Positions 24,345 to 36,639 of a stretch of DNA of 64,000 nucleotides are shown in pieces. The position numbers and the translations under genes were made by a program. This DNA comes from Oxytricha trifallax. Lineage: Eukaryota > Ciliophora > Spirotrichea > Sporadotrichida > Oxytrichidae. Where the stretch lies: assembly GCA_000711775.1 (NCBI GenBank), contig ARYC01002678.1, positions 1-64,000 of the forward strand, written 5' to 3'. Within the stretch, counting starts at the first letter, position 1; each line of letters opens with the position of its first letter. The notes below the pieces were generated by a model. The model saw only the letters and a program-made list of their open reading frames with translations, had not been told where the DNA came from and did not search any database.

Positions 24345-25095
24345 ATTATTATAAAAACAAAATTTATTTGGGAATTATGAAAATAAAGATTAGAATTATT
24401 ATTAAATCTAACTGCCACTAATTAGAGAGGGTTATAGATCAAATTTAATTACAGTATGTTACCAATATAAGTTGCTGGATGTTAAAAACTACTTGTATTT
24501 AAGAGAAATTTGGCAGGTTTGGCATAAATATTTCGCATTCACAAATCCAGATTAGTACTTATGTTAATTTTATAGATTTTATTTAGATTTAAACATGGTA
24601 GTTTCAGAGATAAATATGTATTCGCGAATGCCAAAGCTAGAACTACTATCTTTGACAATGAAAATATTGAAGTGTTCGCTCATAGTTCAAATTCTGATTA
24701 CTCTAATTGTTTATTAACAAACTAACAATCTATTTTTATTTAAGTTTGATAATGAGTTAGGATACATGCTAATGGAGTTGAATCTAAGTAAAATCTTTAA
24801 AATTAACATAAGTACTAATCTGGATTTGTAAGTGCAATATATTTATAAATTAAGTAATAATTAATCTTTAATAATTAGAATAACTAATAATCAGATTTTT
24901 TGTGAAAAATATACTGCCAAACCTGCCAAATTTCTCTTAAACACACGTAGTTTTTAACATCCAGCAACTTATAACGGTAACCTACTGTAATTAAATTTGA
25001 TCTATAACCCTCTTCTAATTAGAGGCAGTTAGATTTAATAATAATTCCAATCTTTATTTTCATAATTCCCAAATCAATTCTGTTTTTATAATAAT
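24345..25095. mobile_element. Foldback element, about 750 bp
   Basis: Arms of about 250 bases (24345-24600 and 24780-25095) are inverted copies with some differences, sharing ATTATTATAAAAACA at the ends, TTGGGAATTATGAAAATAAA just inside, and TAAATTTGATCTATAACCCT further in. No coding capacity was recognised. It lies just upstream of the partial module copy 4. Confidence 0.7.
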
Positions 25096-25649
25096 TATAA
25101 ACTTGCTTAACTTCCTGAGACATTTAGCAATTGTGTGATCTTTGTGATTTAAACATTAAAATTTTATTTATATTTATTTTAAAATTTGTTCAAATTTGAT
25201 TTAATAAAATATGTTATACTAATAATTACTTGATTAAAATTAAAACACTTTTTGTATTATTTAAGTGCGGAATAAATATTTTAATTAATATTTAAACTAA
25301 GTTTAATTATAGTTAAACTGAATGAATTTATTTTCTTATACAATTTTTTGTATTTAAATTTTGAAATAGTAAAGATCATAATTTTTAAAACTTATTAATC
25401 TTAAAATTTTATTCAAATAATATTTATAAAGATTTTAGATTTTAAATGAGCTTCCAAATCTCTATTGTTTTCTGCCATCTGAATTACTCTGCTAACGATG
25501 ACTTTTTGCATTTAAATTATATAATAATATTTTTAAAGACGAAATCTTGAGAGGCTATAGAGTATCACGGAGTAAAAATATATAAAAGTTATATAGAAAA
25601 TCTATTTTTGTTATTATTTATTAATATTTGACCTATTATAACAAGGAAT

Positions 25650-28350
25650 TAAATAGTTTATGCCAGACTACCCTCAGATAGATATTATTACTTTTCTTAA
25701 GTGTATAACAAAAGAAAATCTTGTTCTTACAAATGCAGACAGTAAGATAAAAAATTTTAACAATATACTTTAGTACAAATCTTTAATGATCATCTGCTAA
25801 ACTGCTTTGAGTTTATATTAGACTAGAATTCAAAGATTTGTCTAACTTCTCCTGACTAAGTGATACTGTAAATTACTTTTTTACTAAACTCTCTATAGCT
25901 TTAAAGATTTGATGTTTGAGTTAGATAATTTGAGATATCAGAACCTTAAAATGTTTAAAGATTTCGGCTAAGACTATTGCAAATATTATTATTTTAATTG
26001 CACCCAAGTTACTTTCATCATTGGCCATATTAAGAATCTTTGCGAATTAGCTGCATTAAACTCACAAATCTTTTTAGATTAGCAAGCACAACTGCCTACT
26101 TCCCAACCATTTTAATTTTATATTTTATATTAATAATATTGCAGAAAATTTATATTATAGTTATTTTAAAAATATTTAAATCAGAGATTTTTATATCTGC
26201 TATTTACTAATAACAAGGATTATTTAGTTAAATTTATTCACTATTATATTAAGCGTTAAATAATAATTAAAATATTATAAATAAAATTGTGATAATTTAT
26301 CAGAAAATTTTTATATTAAATTTCGGGACTACTCTAAAAACAATTGATTTTTGCAATAACTTATTGAAATCTTTAATAATAATAATTACCAAAAGATCAA
26401 AAGAATGAATAAGATGCAGTTGTTACTCATGCTACTGAACTAGTTTCTGATAAAGATAAACTCAGCTAAGAGTAGATAGTTCCAAAGAAGACCTAACATA
26501 GAACTGACTAGATTTGTGAAGGTCCCAGCTACATGAAAGCCACTTCTTCTTCTTAATCTAAGATTAAACAAAACTCATCTGGTAAAACTACATCTAAAAT
26601 CAAGAAGATTTCCCACAACAAGCAACTCGTAGATTTAGATTAGTAAGAAGAAGTTAAGTAGAAACCACAAAACCTTTTAATTGATTTATTTTATTTTATT
26701 TTAAGGTTATATTTGAAGTCTTGCCGGAGTTTATTGAGAAAGCGAGGTCAATGTGAGTTTATATTTTTAATAAAATAAATTTACATATCATAGCTTTTTT
26801 TTGTAACTTTTTAGAGCTTTAGAGAGGTTTAAAACTTTTCTAAATTTATTTTATACCTAAACTTATTGATTATATATTTGAGATTTTGTCCAAAGTAAAG
26901 TATACTTCTCGTTTAAGCTACCGTCCAAACATTCCAATAAACAGAGACATTAGAAATATTCTTTGATTAGGAAATATCATATTTACCAAGTACCTAAACT
27001 GAAGTTAAAGTTATTCAGCTAAACAGCAACCAAACAGTGTGCCTCATTTAGAGGTTCTTCTATAAGGGCTTTGAATGATTCCATTTTTTAAAACTTACTT
27101 TATTTAGTTTAAATTATTACAAGAGCTATACCCGAGCATAAAAAGTAATTCTATTAATTTTTTAATTAATATACACTATAACTTTTCTAAATTCTTTTCT
27201 CAATTTGAAAATTGACTAAATACTCCAATTTCTCATAAAACTTAAATTATTTTAACATAAAATTATGGGTTTTAAGCAAGCTAACAACATTCTACCACAA
27301 AATGCAATTGGAAGTGTGATTTCGGTGGAATAAGGTTTTTCTACACCCAAAAAGTCTATGTCAAACGAACCTCAACCTTTCAACTATGTGAATAGATACT
27401 AGAATTCGACTGAAATGCTAAAAAGTTTGAATTTGAGTAAAAATGTTTTATCTGAATAAATTGATGGTCAATCAGCACCTAAGGATAAAACTCAGGAATT
27501 AAACTCAAATAATTGCTTTATAAATATTTTTATTAAGGATATATTTTAATTATTAAAAATCTAATTTAATTACTTGGCTATTATAAATTAATGACTTTCA
27601 TTAACAATATTATCTGGAATTTAATAAAATAAAAATACTTGAGTTGTAAATTTCTAAAATTGACAATTTTATAAATGAAAATGGAACTTAACATAAAATA
27701 AGTTATTATAAGTAATGTGTAAATTAATATATCTTAATATTCTAATCAACAATTTTAAAAATGATAATTTTTATTATTTTTATTGAAAAAGCTCCTTTAT
27801 ATAATATTCTTTTTTTGTGTAATGTTCAACAGAAAACATTTCTTCTCAATTTAAAATTTTAATTATAATACTTTTTAAATTATATCGATGATAAAGAGAT
27901 TAAATTTTATATAAAATTTAACATAAAATTAGAAATTTAAGGTAATTCTCTATAATATGAATCAAATTTATTTTCAATATTTTCCCTCAATAGCAAATAA
28001 TAAATAAGAATAAACTGGAAAACTTATAAAGTTCATAGTAATTATTGTTCAAAATTAATAAAGCATACCTTAGAATCATTTTTTTTGATTAAAAAATAAT
28101 AAATACATAAAAATTTAGGTTTTAATTGGCTGCTAATCAAATTACTAAAATTGTATAAATAATATATGATATTAAATAAACAATTATAATAAATTCATAT
28201 ATATATATAAAGTTATTTGTTAATTATTTTTGAATTAAAATTGCTGGAAGTACAAATCAACAAAGAAATGTGAAAGAATTTGATCATAAAAGTTATGGAG
28301 TTAATAGAGATGATATTAAGAAGCCAGGATTTGACGATTACTATGAATGA
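25650..28350 (+). pseudogene. Gene A, copy 4: divergent relative
   Basis: Plus-strand coding-looking blocks: near 25.66 kb (DYPQIDIITF), 25.9-26.1 kb (YQNLKMFKDFGQDYC, FIIGHIKNLCELAALN), 26.4-26.68 kb (Lys/Ser-rich, SYMKATSSSQSKIKQNSSGK), 26.71 kb (FEVLPEFIEKARS, then GTGAGT), 26.8-27.08 kb, 27.26-27.54 kb (NILPQNAIGSVISVEQGFST) and 28.24-28.35 kb ending PGFDDYYE and TGA. The LPEFIEK stretch resembles MPELIEK of copy 1, and the acidic last block resembles DYDDEDII; the rest is too diverged to align by eye. An independent gene of the same general type is possible. Confidence 0.4.
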
Positions 28351-29540
28351 AGTTGAGATATTTCAAGCACTAGACAAATAATATTTTAATAGTTTTTATT
28401 ATTAAACAAAATTCGTTTTAAAAGTATAATTACATATTTGATAAATTTAAACAGCAATTCCCAATGCTTTATTTATATAGTACATATTAAAGATTAAAGA
28501 ATAGATCTTTTAAAGATATTTAACTATTATAGAAGTAATTACAGGATCGCAATAAAATTATTCATTAATTATTGATTTTAAAGTATTTTATAATATCATA
28601 GTAATACATTTAATTTTTTATAGACTTTGATAATGGAGATTAAGGAATATTTAATTGTTAGAGATGGTGGGAGAGATGAAGTATGATATATGAGCAAAAG
28701 GTTTATGAAACATGAGTGATAGAGATGTCAGGGAGGGTTCCTCCAAGATTTGTTTGACTTCATTAATTTGCAAAGCTCAAAATATATTTAAAAAATACTA
28801 ATTAAATTAATATATAATTTAAAATAACTCTTAACTAATTAGTGTCAAATAATAATTAATAGTAATGAATAAAAAATAAGATTTATTGGTTTTAATGGCG
28901 CAAATCACTTCGTATATTGATTAAAGTTCATTCTAATATCTTTTGGCTGGAATATATGAGAGAACACAATGAAGCACATTCCTATTTCTATTAATAAGAA
29001 TTTTAAATGAATTAAGTAAATTGTTTTTCTTTAACGAGACTATCAAAGCAGAAGTGAGACAATTTTACATCAGTGTGAGAATTTTATAATCATAATTATA
29101 TTAATCTTTTTATATTTAAAACAGTGAGAAAGCTTTCTAACCCCCTTCAAAGAGACTATTAGTTACATTTCTTGTAAAGAGTCAGAGGTTAATTTGACGA
29201 CAGAAGACTTTTCTGTTTGATTTTGTTCACCACAACAGATTTCTTTCCAAGAATAGATTTGAATAAATATTTTTTAATAAATAACTATATATTAATTGTC
29301 TCTGACTGAGAGTTGTTGCCATAATTTCCCCAGTACCACCACTTTGACATTTTAAATTTTAATTAATTTAATAAAGTATAAATATAAAAATCTAATTTAA
29401 TATCACTTCGTATATTCACATTTTAGATATTTTCTCTTATCGTTCTGCCTGCTATTAGCATATTTTTTTAATAAAATTATTTTTGTATTTTATATATTAT
29501 TAGTAAATATTGATTTAATAAAATTAGAGAGTTTAATTTC
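28351..29540. other. AT-rich stretch between gene A4 and gene B4 tail
   Basis: Should correspond to 9.7-10.9 kb of copy 1. Minus-strand frames here show no peptide that clearly matches the gene B tail, so this part of copy 4 is probably decayed. No other feature was recognised. Confidence 0.35.
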
Positions 29541-29760
29541 ATCTTTTATTAAGTTTTATGCCTTTTTAAATTACACCAACTTCTCATTATCCATCTTAAA
29601 TTTGAATCCAGAATAAAATTTAAGAACATTAAGTTGATTATAATAAATAATCATTATGATACATCTATTAAAACTGTGATTATCTTTCAATTATATAGTG
29701 TAATTCCATTGTCTCCAATATTAAGTATCATTATAATTAATTAACAACACTTCTGAGTGT
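29540..29760 (-). pseudogene. Gene B tail remnant (copy 4)
   Basis: The DNA ATAATCATTATGATACATC ... CTTTCAATTATATAGTGTAA (29640-29705) is nearly identical in copies 1, 2 and 3 (about 11.03-11.09, 37.38-37.44 and 51.25-51.30 kb). On the minus strand it sits in the tail of gene B, and the next block reads GFKFKMDNEKLV, comparable with GLKWFRKYEKLIN of copy 1. Only this small portion of gene B is left in copy 4, directly against the start of copy 2. Confidence 0.5.
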
Positions 29761-30264
29761 TATTTACTGTGCCTTACAATAAAAGAGCTAATAAGTTGAC
29801 TAGGTCTACAATTATTATTCTCGTAATACATTCGATTTGGGAAGATGAATTCAAATTAAATAAATAGATATTAAAATCATGACAATTAAAATATCCAAAA
29901 GAACTCAAAATTAAAATTTAAATCGACTATACAATAAATCTCGCAATTTTAGCTGGACCATATCTTCTCAAAACATAATTAAATAATAGTTTATTTAATT
30001 TAATTCATTTACCAAATCGAATTAATTTCTACAATAATTAAACACTACTAATTAAAAAACAAATTTATATTTTCCTCATTTAGATCCTTTTATAAGTTGA
30101 AATCAATAAATTTTATTTACTCATTTTGATTAAATTTTTGATAAATTATGTTAAAATTGGTGAGAAATTTGGGGAATATTTGAAATAAATATTAGCTTTA
30201 TAGCTGTACTTTATAGTTTTAATTTTTTATAATTATAATCAATTTAAAGTTTAAGTGCATTTAC

Positions 30265-33200
30265 ATGAACAATAAGCCTATTGGACAAACCTTGCTGACT
30301 ATTATGGCAGGATTATTTGGAGACACTACTAAACTAAATAAATTAAATTTATTTATACTTAAAGTATTATCCTATGGTTTACCTAACTTGATCCTTGGGC
30401 CACATTTTATAATACATTTTGTCAAATAATCGTTTTAAAAGTATATTTTGTATAGAAATAATTAATTTTTATTTCTACCACTTATATGATATACTGCAGA
30501 TATGCTCACTTTGTTCAAAACCTTATTAAATTTAAATTACTTATATTGGTATATTTTTAGAATTTGTTATATGATAAATGATAATTAAAACTTCCAATCC
30601 TAATAATTAAAAAAACATCATAATTGATGTTTAAAAATGAATTTAAATATAAATAGAGTAATTTTATTGATTACACAGAGAATAAAATTTGATGAATAAA
30701 TTAAGAGATGAGCTTAAATAAATTATAATTATTTGCAATTTTTACATAAGAAAAGTTTGTTTTAAATTATATTAATCTAAACTATTTAATAATTGAAGAA
30801 ATAAAGATTTAATAGTTTTAATTAGAAACAACATTTTATCCAATTAATTTTGGCTTCCTCCCCAAAAAATGACTCTAAATATAATAACTAAATTTTATGA
30901 AAATAGGCAATTGCCATTTTTATTTAAATTAAGCAATTTCATACATTTTGAATGTCTTACTCCTAAATATTTCTTTAAAATCATTTAATAAATAAAAGGT
31001 AAATAAAATAATAATTATTTTAGACAAGAAGTTTAATAATATAATTTGAAATAGCTTTTGATCTGGCCATTAAAAAAATGCCTGAAATTAATAAAAGTAA
31101 TTTTAATTGAATAATTTAATTAATTATAACTACCATAACTAATTCAATGAATTATCTCTATTAAAAAAACAAATAAAGTTCAACACAATCTAACTTAGCA
31201 TAATTTTTAAAGCAAAATTTATAAAAACAATTTTTGTAAAAAAATGATTTTAAACATAATTAAATGAATTTACAATTTTTGAAACGTAACATTCACTTTC
31301 CTACTTATTATCTAAATGCTTTTTTTTATAAGTTCGATTTCAAATCTTATGATTTTAATTAAAACATAAAATATTAAAAACATTGAGATTGAATATAAAA
31401 TGCAACCAGCCTAAATTTTCAATTTAAAATCGATTGAAGCTACTTTTAAAATTTGAGTTTAAGTTTTAGCTGAAAATTAATATTTTAAATTAAGGATTCG
31501 TAGCAAAAACTTCAAATAATGTAAGATTCTTATTACGATTTTTAAAATTTCATAGCCTTAGACTCTCTAAGTCTAGTAATTTGGGAGTAAATAATTTTAA
31601 TTAAAAATTTATAATTTCAATTAATTTAATTAAAATATAACTGCCCATATAAGCTAGTCTGTCAGCATTGCATAAAATTATTATTTATATTAATTATTTG
31701 AAAATTGCTAGTATTTAAGAAAGCTATTTAGAAGTCTATCTGTTCGTGATCAAAAAATAAAAATCCTTTATGAATTTATTTTCGATTGAATTGATATTTA
31801 AATGATTTTAATATATTAATTTTAGCTAATTAAATTGACTCTAATTAAGGACCAAAATTTAAGCTATAACTTTTTATAGGATAAATAATCATTTATATTT
31901 TATTGAAAGTATTTAAAAAGTGTCTAAATTGATACTCTTAAATTGTTAGTTTACCAGAAATTTTAAAAGTATTTATTAATTTGACCAATTAGCAAAGTAA
32001 CATTTTCTTATTGTTTTAGAATAATGCATGTTTGTTCATAATTTAAATTTGGCCTATATTCAATTTTAAATTATAATTAAATTATTAAGAGTTTAAATCA
32101 GCGCTCATTTGTCAAAACTCAGCTATTTCTTGAATACTATGAATGAGTAGAACTAGATCCTGGAGAAAACTCACTCAGCCTATCTAATATTACAATCTAA
32201 AATTTAATTATATTTTTATTAATTAATTTTCTACAAATAATGTAAATTAATATTAGAAGTCTTCTACAAGGAAATCTCTCAATATTTTTTCGATTTTCCT
32301 TAAATATCAGAAAATACCTTCAGCAAGATTCTTCTTGAGAGCATTCCTGAGAAGAGAGATCAAAAACGTAATAACTAATACTTTTACATATTATTATAGT
32401 CACTGACTTCGAGAAAAGCATTTCATATTGGGTGAGATTCTTAATTACCCCAAAGTCCAATTTGGACCAGTTTGATCCTTTGTTCGTTTCCTCGTAAGAT
32501 ATATAAATTATACAACTAACTCTCTAAATAGATTTAATTAAATTATGGCAAAGATCTTGATAAATGCTCATCTATTTGAACTTTTAGAGGACTTCGATTC
32601 TTCTTATTTTAAGTAAAAAAAGATATTATAATTTTTATTGCGAGGAAGCATACTCTATGTTGAGTCATCTTCATAAAGAAAGCTAACGTTCTTCAATGTT
32701 TATGGAAACTTAGAATTTTTACTTTTAAATTAATTGAACTAATTTATAATTAATATTGAGATTGATGTTTTTAAGTATTATTATAATTTTTATTTTTAGT
32801 TTGTATAAATAATCTTAAAATTTTAATTTTTTAATAAAAAATACATCTGTTTTTTTGAGAAAATACAAATAAATATTACTAAAATTTCCTTACCCTATGT
32901 TGTATTAGCGCAGACTTCAAGAATTAAAAGAACTGAATCCTGTTCCTTTAATGATGTCAAAACCATTTTAATAATAATTCTATGATCATTACAATATTTT
33001 AAGATAATAAGTATTTTAAATATGTTTAGCAAATAAATTTATAAAATAAATCTGGCTTATTATATTAATACTTATGATTTTGTCTATTCGAAGTTTGATT
33101 TAAAAACATTAATGATAAACAATAAACTATTTATTTGTAATTATTTAAACTTTTTTATTTATATGCGTAAATTATTTTTATAATCTGGATGTTTGAGAAA

Positions 33201-35161
33201 TAGTGTAATATTTTATCAAAAATAAAATAATTATTGCAATATTGTAGAAATACATTTTAATTTGGAAAATTGTAATTCAAAATCGAGGCAGTTAAAGTTG
33301 TCCAATTTATACGTTCTTGGGCTCATTCGAGAGAGAATTTAAAATTAGCTGAACTTTATAAATGGCGGCACTATTTTATCTCATCCCTGGAACGAGATAA
33401 CTTGACTTTAATGTGAGGGCATAATATAATGAATTCAGACTTGTATAATTAACTCAAGTTATCTCCCTCAATGAGATAAAATAGTACCGCAAATAATAAA
33501 GTCTAGCTAATTTTAAATTCCCTACCGAAAGAACCCAATATCGTTTAAATTGGACAACTTTAATTGCCAAGATTCTGAATTATAATAAATAAATTTATCA
33601 TTAATTTTCCAAATTATAATGTATTCTACAATATATAAAAAATTTTAAAATAATAAATTTGATAAAAACCATCAAATGAAGAGATAAAAGCAGCCGCTAA
33701 AAGTGTATCTTTCATCAACAAAAACCCTTTGATGTCTGGACCTGATCATTCTAAACAGCAGACCCACTAAACAACTCAATTCAGAGATTTAAATTCTCAA
33801 TAAACTCAAAATATTTCAAAGTAGGATACTACAGATTCTTCTGGCCAGATAAAGTCCTCTTTAACAGGCAAAAAATCCACAACTTCCAAAATTGAGATTT
33901 CTAAATCTGCATAAATTCAATAAACCAGTTCTTTTGATTAATAGAAAACTTAAATCTCAAAATCCCACAATAGAGGCACTTGTTAGACTCAAAGAGATAT
34001 ACCTGCTTCAACTTAAGTCAAGGATACTAATGTTAAACCAACCCAAGATCCTAAGAAATAGTAAACACAGTAGCAAAAGACTTCATCCTTTAAACCTCAT
34101 GCTACTACTAAAGCAAATATCCCTTATCAATCCCTTTCTATTAGTACAACACAGCAAACCAGACTACAGCATCATATCCAAGGAAACTTGTCTCTATAAA
34201 ATTAATATTTAAATACTCAGACTTCTCAAGATCTCAGAAAAAGTTAGAATTTGAGATAATTGCAAAACTATAGACCTCCAACAAGTAGCTAGAACCTCAC
34301 CCAGATTTCTAAGACTAACCCCTCCACTACTGGTAATATCAAAACAGCAGATATTGAATCTGTGATAAAAGCACCTAAGAAAGACCCAAGTTAATTAAAT
34401 CACAATAATTAATTATATTTTTGCTTTTTAATAAGAAATTTCAGTAAAATTATTTTGTAACTTCAAATGATTAATTAAAAAATCAACTTCAAAACAATTC
34501 AAAATTACTAATTACAATTAATAAATTTTAAATTTAACTATTTTAATCCATTTAATTGCTCATTAAATATTTTATTGAAAGAATATGAAATATTATATTT
34601 AAGGTTATAATTACCATCCATTTAAACCCAGATTAATTATTATTAATTGAACAATTATATATTTTAAAATAGCATAATTTCATTACGAGCAAATATTTTG
34701 ATAATTTAAATAATGATATCCAATGATTTCTTTTTTTAATACTTATTGTATAAAAAAATATAACACCATTGTAAAATATCTAAAATTGCTTAAGAATTTT
34801 TGATAATGTCTTAATAAAATAATTTGTAGAATATTAAATTTTAAATTTCTTTGGCTAATTAACTATAATTATATTGTATCATAATGAGTATCCAATGAAT
34901 CTTTAAAAAAATTGCATATTTTAATAAATTTAAGGAGTATTAAATCAAAATCTCTACATTTTCTACATTGTAAAATTCAATTTAAAAAGTGATTTGCTTC
35001 CCACACAAAATTTTGTATTTAGTTTCATTATTTTATAATTATTTTTTAAGGTTTATATTGCTGAGAACTAAGGCTCCTCATCTAACTCAAGTGATGCCTA
35101 CAAGAACTACCTAAACTAAGAGATCAGCAAGCCAGACTCTGATGATCATAGTAATGTCTGA
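30265..35161 (+). CDS. Gene A, copy 2: unknown Ser/Gln-rich protein
   Basis: ATG at 30265 (MNNKPIGQTLLTIMAGLFG). Further blocks: about 30.5 kb (YAHFVQNLIK), 31.49 and 31.57 kb, 31.73 kb (EVYLFVIK), 32.1 kb (HLSKLSYFLNTMNEQN), 32.25-32.37 kb (FYKEISQYFFDFPQIS), 32.41-32.63 kb, 32.89 kb (PMLYQRRLQELKELNPVP), 33.68-34.4 kb (about 235 residues rich in Ser, Thr, Gln and Lys, open throughout with dozens of TAA/TAG) and 35.05-35.16 kb (VYIAENQGSSSNSSDAYKN) ending DSDDHSNV and TGA. The last block is almost identical in copy 3. One frame change relative to copy 3 is visible near 32.5 kb. The protein looks soluble and largely disordered. Function unknown. Confidence 0.65.
33240..33634. mobile_element. 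395-bp foldback MITE in gene A2
   Basis: Ends ATATTGTAGAA and TTCTACAATAT are inverted; further in, TTTTAATTTGGAAAATT, AAAGTTGTCCAATTTA and TGAGATAAAATAGT.CCGC recur as complements. It sits in the gap just before the long Ser/Gln-rich block of gene A2; copies 1 and 3 lack it there. The right half resembles 63.35-63.52 kb, so the family has at least one more member in the window. Confidence 0.75.
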
Positions 35162-35363
35162 AAGTACAAACAAGAAATAAAAATACTAATTAAATTAATT
35201 TCATTATTATCAAACTGAAATTAATTCAATATAGTAATTTAAAAAATGGAAATCGTGAGTTTTTAATATTTTTGAATTTAAATAATTTTCAGACACAATA
35301 CAATTCTTAATAATTATTATAATTATTTTAAATTAAATCTTATAAATTATTAATTTATATATG

Positions 35364-36232
35364 TGTTCCGCCCGAGATCCCCTCCCCTGTCTCCCGGTCA
35401 ACATAGACCCCTCACCCACCCCTCCCCAATCTCCCGGTTGACCGAGACCCCTCCCCACCCCTAAAAATACCCCATTCATATCATATTTTGTACCTACAGG
35501 GTCTAAATCGAATTCCTTCTTGACATTACGACATCATAGACCCTATTTTATATAAAAAATTTCACAAGATTATCAAAATTCTTTATTTCCATAATAGTGC
35601 CTTATATGATATAAATTTAATGATATGATAAGTTTCACTTAGTTTTTTAAGAATTTTTACACTTTCCCTAATGAAATATAAATATAAATACATTTTCATT
35701 ATATATTATTATTTTTTATCTCTTAAATCAACTTCATTCGACAAAATTCGAAGAAAAAGCCTGATTAATTATTCAAGTTTTAAAATTTCGCAACATATTT
35801 CAAAAATGATAAAAAATAAAATAATCAAACAGCGAAATTTTTAAACTTGAATAATTAATCAGGCTTTTTCTTCGAATTTTGTCGAATGAAGTTGATTTAA
35901 GAGATAAAAAATAATAATATATAATGAAAATGTATTTATATTTATATTTCATTAGGGAAAGTGTAAAAATTCTTAAAAAACTAAGTGAAACTTATCATAT
36001 CATTAAATTTATATCATATAAGGCACTATTATGGAAATAAAGAATTTTGATAATCTTGTGAAATTTTTTATATAAAATAGGGTCTATGATGTCGTAATGT
36101 CAAGAAGGAATTCGATTTAGACCCTGTAGGTACAAAATATGATATGAATGGGGTATTTTTAGGGGTGGGGAAGGGGGTCTCGGTCAACCGGGAGATTGGG
36201 GAGGGGTGGGTGAGGGGATTTTGAGCGGAACA
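35364..36232. mobile_element. Foldback element, pyrimidine-rich ends (family 2), 869 bp
   Basis: Ends TGTTCCGC and GCGGAACA. Arms of about 400 bases are near-identical inverted copies (GAGATCCCCTC, CTCCCCAATCTCCCGGTTGA, TACCTACAGGGTCTAAATCG) around a loop of about 50 bases. The outer 100 bases are C/T-rich on one strand and strikingly GC-rich for this window. Copy 3 at about 50.09-50.12 kb (ATATATATTTTGTTTTATG) has the uninterrupted site. The end sequences recall the elements at 5.39 and 60.07 kb (GACCCC, GAGATCCCCTC), but the interior is different. Confidence 0.85.
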
Positions 36233-36639
36233 TGAATTTTGTTTTATTCCCTTCAAAAATACCATTTTTATAATATTTTTAAGAAACTTTATGCAATAGG
36301 GAAGTTTAGTAAATTATTATAGGTAGCAATTTCTTTAGAATATAATGGTTCACATGTACGATAGTTAATTGGATTGAATATTTGAGACTCGGAGAAACCT
36401 TTCTATGTAGAATTAATAAAAATAAATTACCAAAAAAATTTAATTAATTTATTCATAAAAAAGAATTTTGAATTGCATTTGTATAAGATTTAAAAATCGC
36501 AAGTATTTAAAAACTATTAAAGGTCTTAATATTTTCACTAAAACCTATATTTAAAGTTAAATACATTTATTTAATAACAATTCATAAATTAAATTTATCA
36601 TTTTCCCTTTTTTTATTTTTACTTAATTTCAAAAGATTT

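Larger units (their letters stand above)
25450..29760. repeat. Module copy 4 (partial, most divergent)
   Basis: It joins directly to copy 2 at about 29.76-29.8 kb. Its ends are recognised by a gene A-like terminal block (stop at 28350) and by a gene B tail block at 29.54-29.76 kb whose DNA matches 10.99-11.10 kb closely. The membrane-spanning parts of gene B and all of gene D are missing. Confidence 0.55.

Noticed and set aside
33892-34212. A 106-codon ATG-to-stop frame on the plus strand under the standard code
   Set aside because: It overlaps the long Ser/Gln-rich block of gene A2 in another frame. The gene A2 frame is open for about 235 codons with TAA/TAG as Gln and has counterparts in copies 1 and 3.
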